The notes under the pieces were generated by a model. The model made no database searches and had not been told where the DNA came from. It was given only the letters and a program-made list of their open reading frames with translations. A DNA stretch of 64,000 nt. Source: Planctomycetota bacterium (GTDB taxonomy: Bacteria; Planctomycetota; Phycisphaerae; WQYP01). The translations under genes were made by a program, and so were the position numbers. Within the stretch, counting starts at the first letter, position 1; the number at the start of each line of letters is the position of its first letter. Location of the stretch: positions 1 through 64,000 of the forward strand of contig JAKBMM010000006.1 of NCBI GenBank assembly GCA_021831565.1, given 5' to 3'. Positions 61,651 through 64,000 of this stretch are shown one piece after another.

Positions 61651-63030
61651 TTATGGCTTAAAGGCGGGGCGGCAGGGTGTGGCCTCTTCGCCGCGGGCGT
61701 GGCAGCGCCGCAGAATGTATCGCGTGATAAAAATTCCCGCCGTGCCGGCTAAAAGCCCGCAAAGAATTCCACCCACGATGATGGGGGCAAGCAGGTCGGT
61801 CAAGGCGAGTCGCCAGGTAAGCTCGTGCCATCGCCCGCTGTTGAGGAAATGCCCGTAAAGAACCAAGCTGCCCACTTCGGCGCTGGCCAGCAGGCACAAT
61901 GGCGTCAAAGGAAAAATAGAAACCTGCGATGCCAGAATGGTGATCAGCACATTCAGATGCAGGCGGCGGGCGACGTAAATCGCCAACAGCGTTTGCAAGC
62001 CGTAAATCGGCAAAAAGGCGATCAGAATGCCCACCCCCACCGCCGTACTCAGCAGGGAGTCGGAGAGGTTTTCCTTCACCAGCCGGCCGATCGCCCACCG
62101 CCAGGCGGTAACACGCCAGAAGTGCCGCGCGCCGCGCGGCGGCCGCGGCAGGTAAACGGGCCGACATCGCCGGCACGGGACGAAGAACAGGCGCAGAATA
62201 ACCAGAAGCACATTGAGACGCACACCCCGCACCGTGTCGCGGAACGGCCGGTAATGCGTGATCCGTTCGCCGGGTGAAAAGTAGATGCAGGTGATCGGCG
62301 CCGAGCGAATTTGCAAGCCGGCCCAGGCGTGACGGGCCAAGGTTTCGGTTTCAAAATCGAAGCGTTTAAACCAATGCCACAGCCGCAGGGTATGCGTCAG
62401 CGGGTAAACCCGCAGTCCGCACTGCGTGTCCGGAACGTCCTGCCCGGTCTCGATCCACATCCAGTAACGCGAGAGAGCGCACCCACGTTTGCTGGCCGGC
62501 GGCGCCGGAACGTGATCCATCTGGCGATTGCCGATGATCAAATCATCCGGAAACAGTCGGGCGATCCGCAGGATCCGCAAGACATCCGAAATCAGATGCT
62601 GTCCGTCGGCGTCGATCGTCAGAGCGTGCGTACCGCCAGCCGCGCGAGCGCCGCGGAATCCGGTCCATAACGCCGCGCCCTTGCCCCGGTTGCGGCGATG
62701 CCGTATCACGCGCAGCCGATCGGCGCGGTCCGGGGCGCCGAGCTTTACCTGTTTCTCAAGCCGCGCCAAAACATCTGCGGTTTGATCGGTGCTGCCGTCG
62801 TCGATCACCAGCACCCGCGTGTCGGGCAGGCGCCCCAGCACCTCTTGCACCACGGGTCCGACGCTGGCGCCATGGTTATAAACCGGAATAACGACAACAA
62901 AGCACTGTCCCGGTGCATCGACCCCGCCACCCGGTTGGCGGGGATTCGCAACGGGGCGCATCGCCGGCGTCGGCGAAACATCAGCGGCGGTGCGAAGCGT
63001 GTGAATCACCGTCAATTTCCCGTAACGCAC
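61651..63030 (-). CDS. family 2 glycosyltransferase fused to a DUF2062 membrane domain
   Basis: Residues about 40-275 are a GT-A fold glycosyltransferase resembling polyprenyl-phosphate sugar transferases: FVVVIPVYNHGASVGPVVQEVL, VLVIDDGSTDQTADVL, RHRRNRGKGAALWTGFRGA, HALTIDADGQH (metal-binding Asp region). Residues about 320-450 form a DUF2062 domain with several helices: LSDSLLSTAVGVGILIAFLPIYGLQTLLAIYVARRLHLN and ILASQVSIFPLTPLCLLASAEVGSLVLYG. The product is probably anchored in the inner membrane and makes a glycolipid or polyprenyl-P-sugar. The start appears to be GTG 63030, without a strong Shine-Dalgarno. The acceptor is unknown. Confidence 0.85.
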   Translation of the reverse strand: MRYGKLTVIHTLRTAADVSPTPAMRPVANPRQPGGGVDAPGQCFVVVIPVYNHGASVGPVVQEVLGRLPDTRVLVIDDGSTDQTADVLARLEKQVKLGAPDRADRLRVIRHRRNRGKGAALWTGFRGARAAGGTHALTIDADGQHLISDVLRILRIARLFPDDLIIGNRQMDHVPAPPASKRGCALSRYWMWIETGQDVPDTQCGLRVYPLTHTLRLWHWFKRFDFETETLARHAWAGLQIRSAPITCIYFSPGERITHYRPFRDTVRGVRLNVLLVILRLFFVPCRRCRPVYLPRPPRGARHFWRVTAWRWAIGRLVKENLSDSLLSTAVGVGILIAFLPIYGLQTLLAIYVARRLHLNVLITILASQVSIFPLTPLCLLASAEVGSLVLYGHFLNSGRWHELTWRLALTDLLAPIIVGGILCGLLAGTAGIFITRYILRRCHARGEEATPCRPAFKP

Positions 63031-63261
63031 ATGAGACCCTTGCGGGTTTTGGCTATGGCCTATACTTTACAAAGCGGCGCTCGGGAAGGATAGTACCGGC
63101 ATCGTTTCGCCGCGGGAAGCGCGGCGCGGATCGCGGGGCATGCGCCAGAGGCGGGCCGGAGAGCCCCGGGGGCGTATTTTGGCGCCGCGCGCGGGGATCG
63201 GCGTCCCGGGCGGCGGCGCGCGGCCCGGCGGCTGGTTGTTATCGGCATTTGGCATATAGTT

Positions 63262-64000
63262 ATGAATAACATTAGATATTTACTGATCTATTTGTTGCTG
63301 TTGGCGGCGCCGTTCGTCGGCCGCGCCGGCGCGGCGGCGCCGGCGGCGACCAGGCCGACCGCGCCGGCGGCGGGCAATCCCTTTTTTAATCCCGACCCGC
63401 GCAAGTATATGTTCGAGAACCAGGTCAAACCGGGCATGACCGGTTACGGCCTGACCGTGATGCACGGGGCAACCATTGAAAAGTTTCATGTGCGGGTGCT
63501 CGATGTCATAGAGAATTTCGGTCCCGCCATGAACGTGATCATTGTTCGCTGCCGGGGTCTGGGACTGCGTAATTCCGGCGTGATCGAAGGCATGAGCGGA
63601 TCGCCCGTGTTTATCGACGGGCGAATGATCGGCGCGATCGCCTATGGCTGGCCTTTTGCCAAGGAACCGATCGCCGGCGTTCAGCCGATCCGCCAGATGC
63701 TCCATATCCCGCTGCCCCAACCGGGCAAGCCTCGCTCCGGCGAAGCGGCGGCGGGAGGAGGGCCTTCCTGGATGGAGCGATCGGCCGTTTCCGACCGGAT
63801 GGCCGGATGGTCCACGTTGGTTCGTAATATCTTTAAGTTTCGGGGGCATCCGCGCCGCTATTTTTCCCATGGAGCACGGCCTGGCCCCCTTGCCGCGGGA
63901 CTGGTTCCTCTGGCCTCGCCGCTGGAAGTGAGCAACTCTTCGCCCGCGGTGCTGCGTTTTCTGCGACGCGCCTGGAGCGACCAGGGGCTTACTCCCGTCG
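63262..64000 (+). CDS. SpoIVB peptidase S55 domain protein (partial, runs off window)
   Basis: The frame is open from ATG 63262 to the window end (246 codons). A signal peptide (MNNIRYLLIYLLLLAAPFVGRAGA) is followed by FENQVKPGMTGYGLTVMHGATIEKFHVRVLDVIENFGP and RNSGVIEGMSGSPVFIDGRMIGAIAYGWPFAKEPIAGVQPI. The GMSGSPVFIDGRMIGA segment is the S55/SpoIVB peptidase signature with the presumed nucleophile Ser in SGSP. In Firmicutes SpoIVB is a sporulation protease; in planctomycetes related proteins are common but uncharacterised. There is no Shine-Dalgarno; TATAGT lies just before the ATG. The C-terminus is not in the window. Confidence 0.82.
   Translation, partial: MNNIRYLLIYLLLLAAPFVGRAGAAAPAATRPTAPAAGNPFFNPDPRKYMFENQVKPGMTGYGLTVMHGATIEKFHVRVLDVIENFGPAMNVIIVRCRGLGLRNSGVIEGMSGSPVFIDGRMIGAIAYGWPFAKEPIAGVQPIRQMLHIPLPQPGKPRSGEAAAGGGPSWMERSAVSDRMAGWSTLVRNIFKFRGHPRRYFSHGARPGPLAAGLVPLASPLEVSNSSPAVLRFLRRAWSDQGLTPV

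Noticed and set aside
1-64000. CRISPR array or cas genes
   Set aside because: No regularly spaced repeats of 24-40 bp and no Cas-like proteins; the palindrome families are dispersed, not arrayed.

Overview
The window reads as a chromosomal segment of a Gram-negative, GC-rich bacterium, most likely a planctomycete of the class Phycisphaerae. This is inference from gene content. The supporting genes are a type II pseudopilin-like protein with a C-terminal GxGQNVxFGDxHV block, a PEP-CTERM protein, an OprP-type porin, a SpoIVB/S55 peptidase-like protein, an LpxL-type acyltransferase, and biosynthetic genes (trpF, hisF, cysK, ilvE) scattered singly. Two tRNAs are present (Lys-UUU and Arg-UCG). No rRNA, CRISPR array or complete insertion sequence was seen.

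Layout. 1-4.95 kb is an accessory block: a pRiA4b ORF-3-like protein, a truncated transposase, an AbiEi/AbiEii toxin-antitoxin pair whose toxin has lost its zinc-ribbon tail to a frameshift, and an AT-richer PEP-CTERM gene ending inside a 3' tRNA fragment. 4.96-9.5 kb holds core metabolism: FGGY kinase, miaA, citrate synthase and a PIG-L deacetylase. 9.6-14.1 kb is a second patchy region around tRNA-Lys: a YecD-like hydrolase, an RND-adaptor remnant, a sulfotransferase, a DUF2513 protein and a glycosidase remnant. 14.3-29.7 kb carries a porin, mnmE, a thioredoxin-like protein, a DedA-PAP2 fusion, tRNA-Arg with an acyltransferase, dnaX-recR, a YdcF-type protein, a Kch-type channel, a PEGA lipoprotein, trpF, cobA-hemD and a metallo-hydrolase. 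29.9-37.7 kb has cysK, sucA-sucB, mdh and a ROK kinase. 37.9-45 kb has an RND adaptor/permease pair, an amidohydrolase and a PDZ serine protease. 45.3-64 kb has purU, the pseudopilin, dnaA, a flippase-like membrane protein, ilvE, fliW-csrA, two unknown proteins, RNase R, a Tat-exported amidase, PPK2, an anion transporter, hisF, a GT2-DUF2062 fusion and a partial S55 peptidase.

How genes work together. sucA/sucB, mdh and citrate synthase cover TCA steps. dnaX and recR, and separately dnaA, serve replication and repair. fliW and csrA form a translational control pair. The porin, acyltransferase, RND pump, DedA-PAP2 protein, periplasmic protease and amidase describe a diderm envelope.

Most notable signals: a ten-adenine run in dnaX with a stop in both alternative frames just after it, a layout expected of slippage-made gamma subunit; the frameshift-split AbiEii toxin; the tRNA 3' fragment at the edge of the accessory block; six genes whose ATG sits 6-8 nt after a -10-like box with no visible Shine-Dalgarno; a dispersed palindrome (GAGCCTATC/GATAGGCTC) sitting at stop codons; and a 128-bp MITE-like element. 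I did not find one obvious wholly new multi-gene system.
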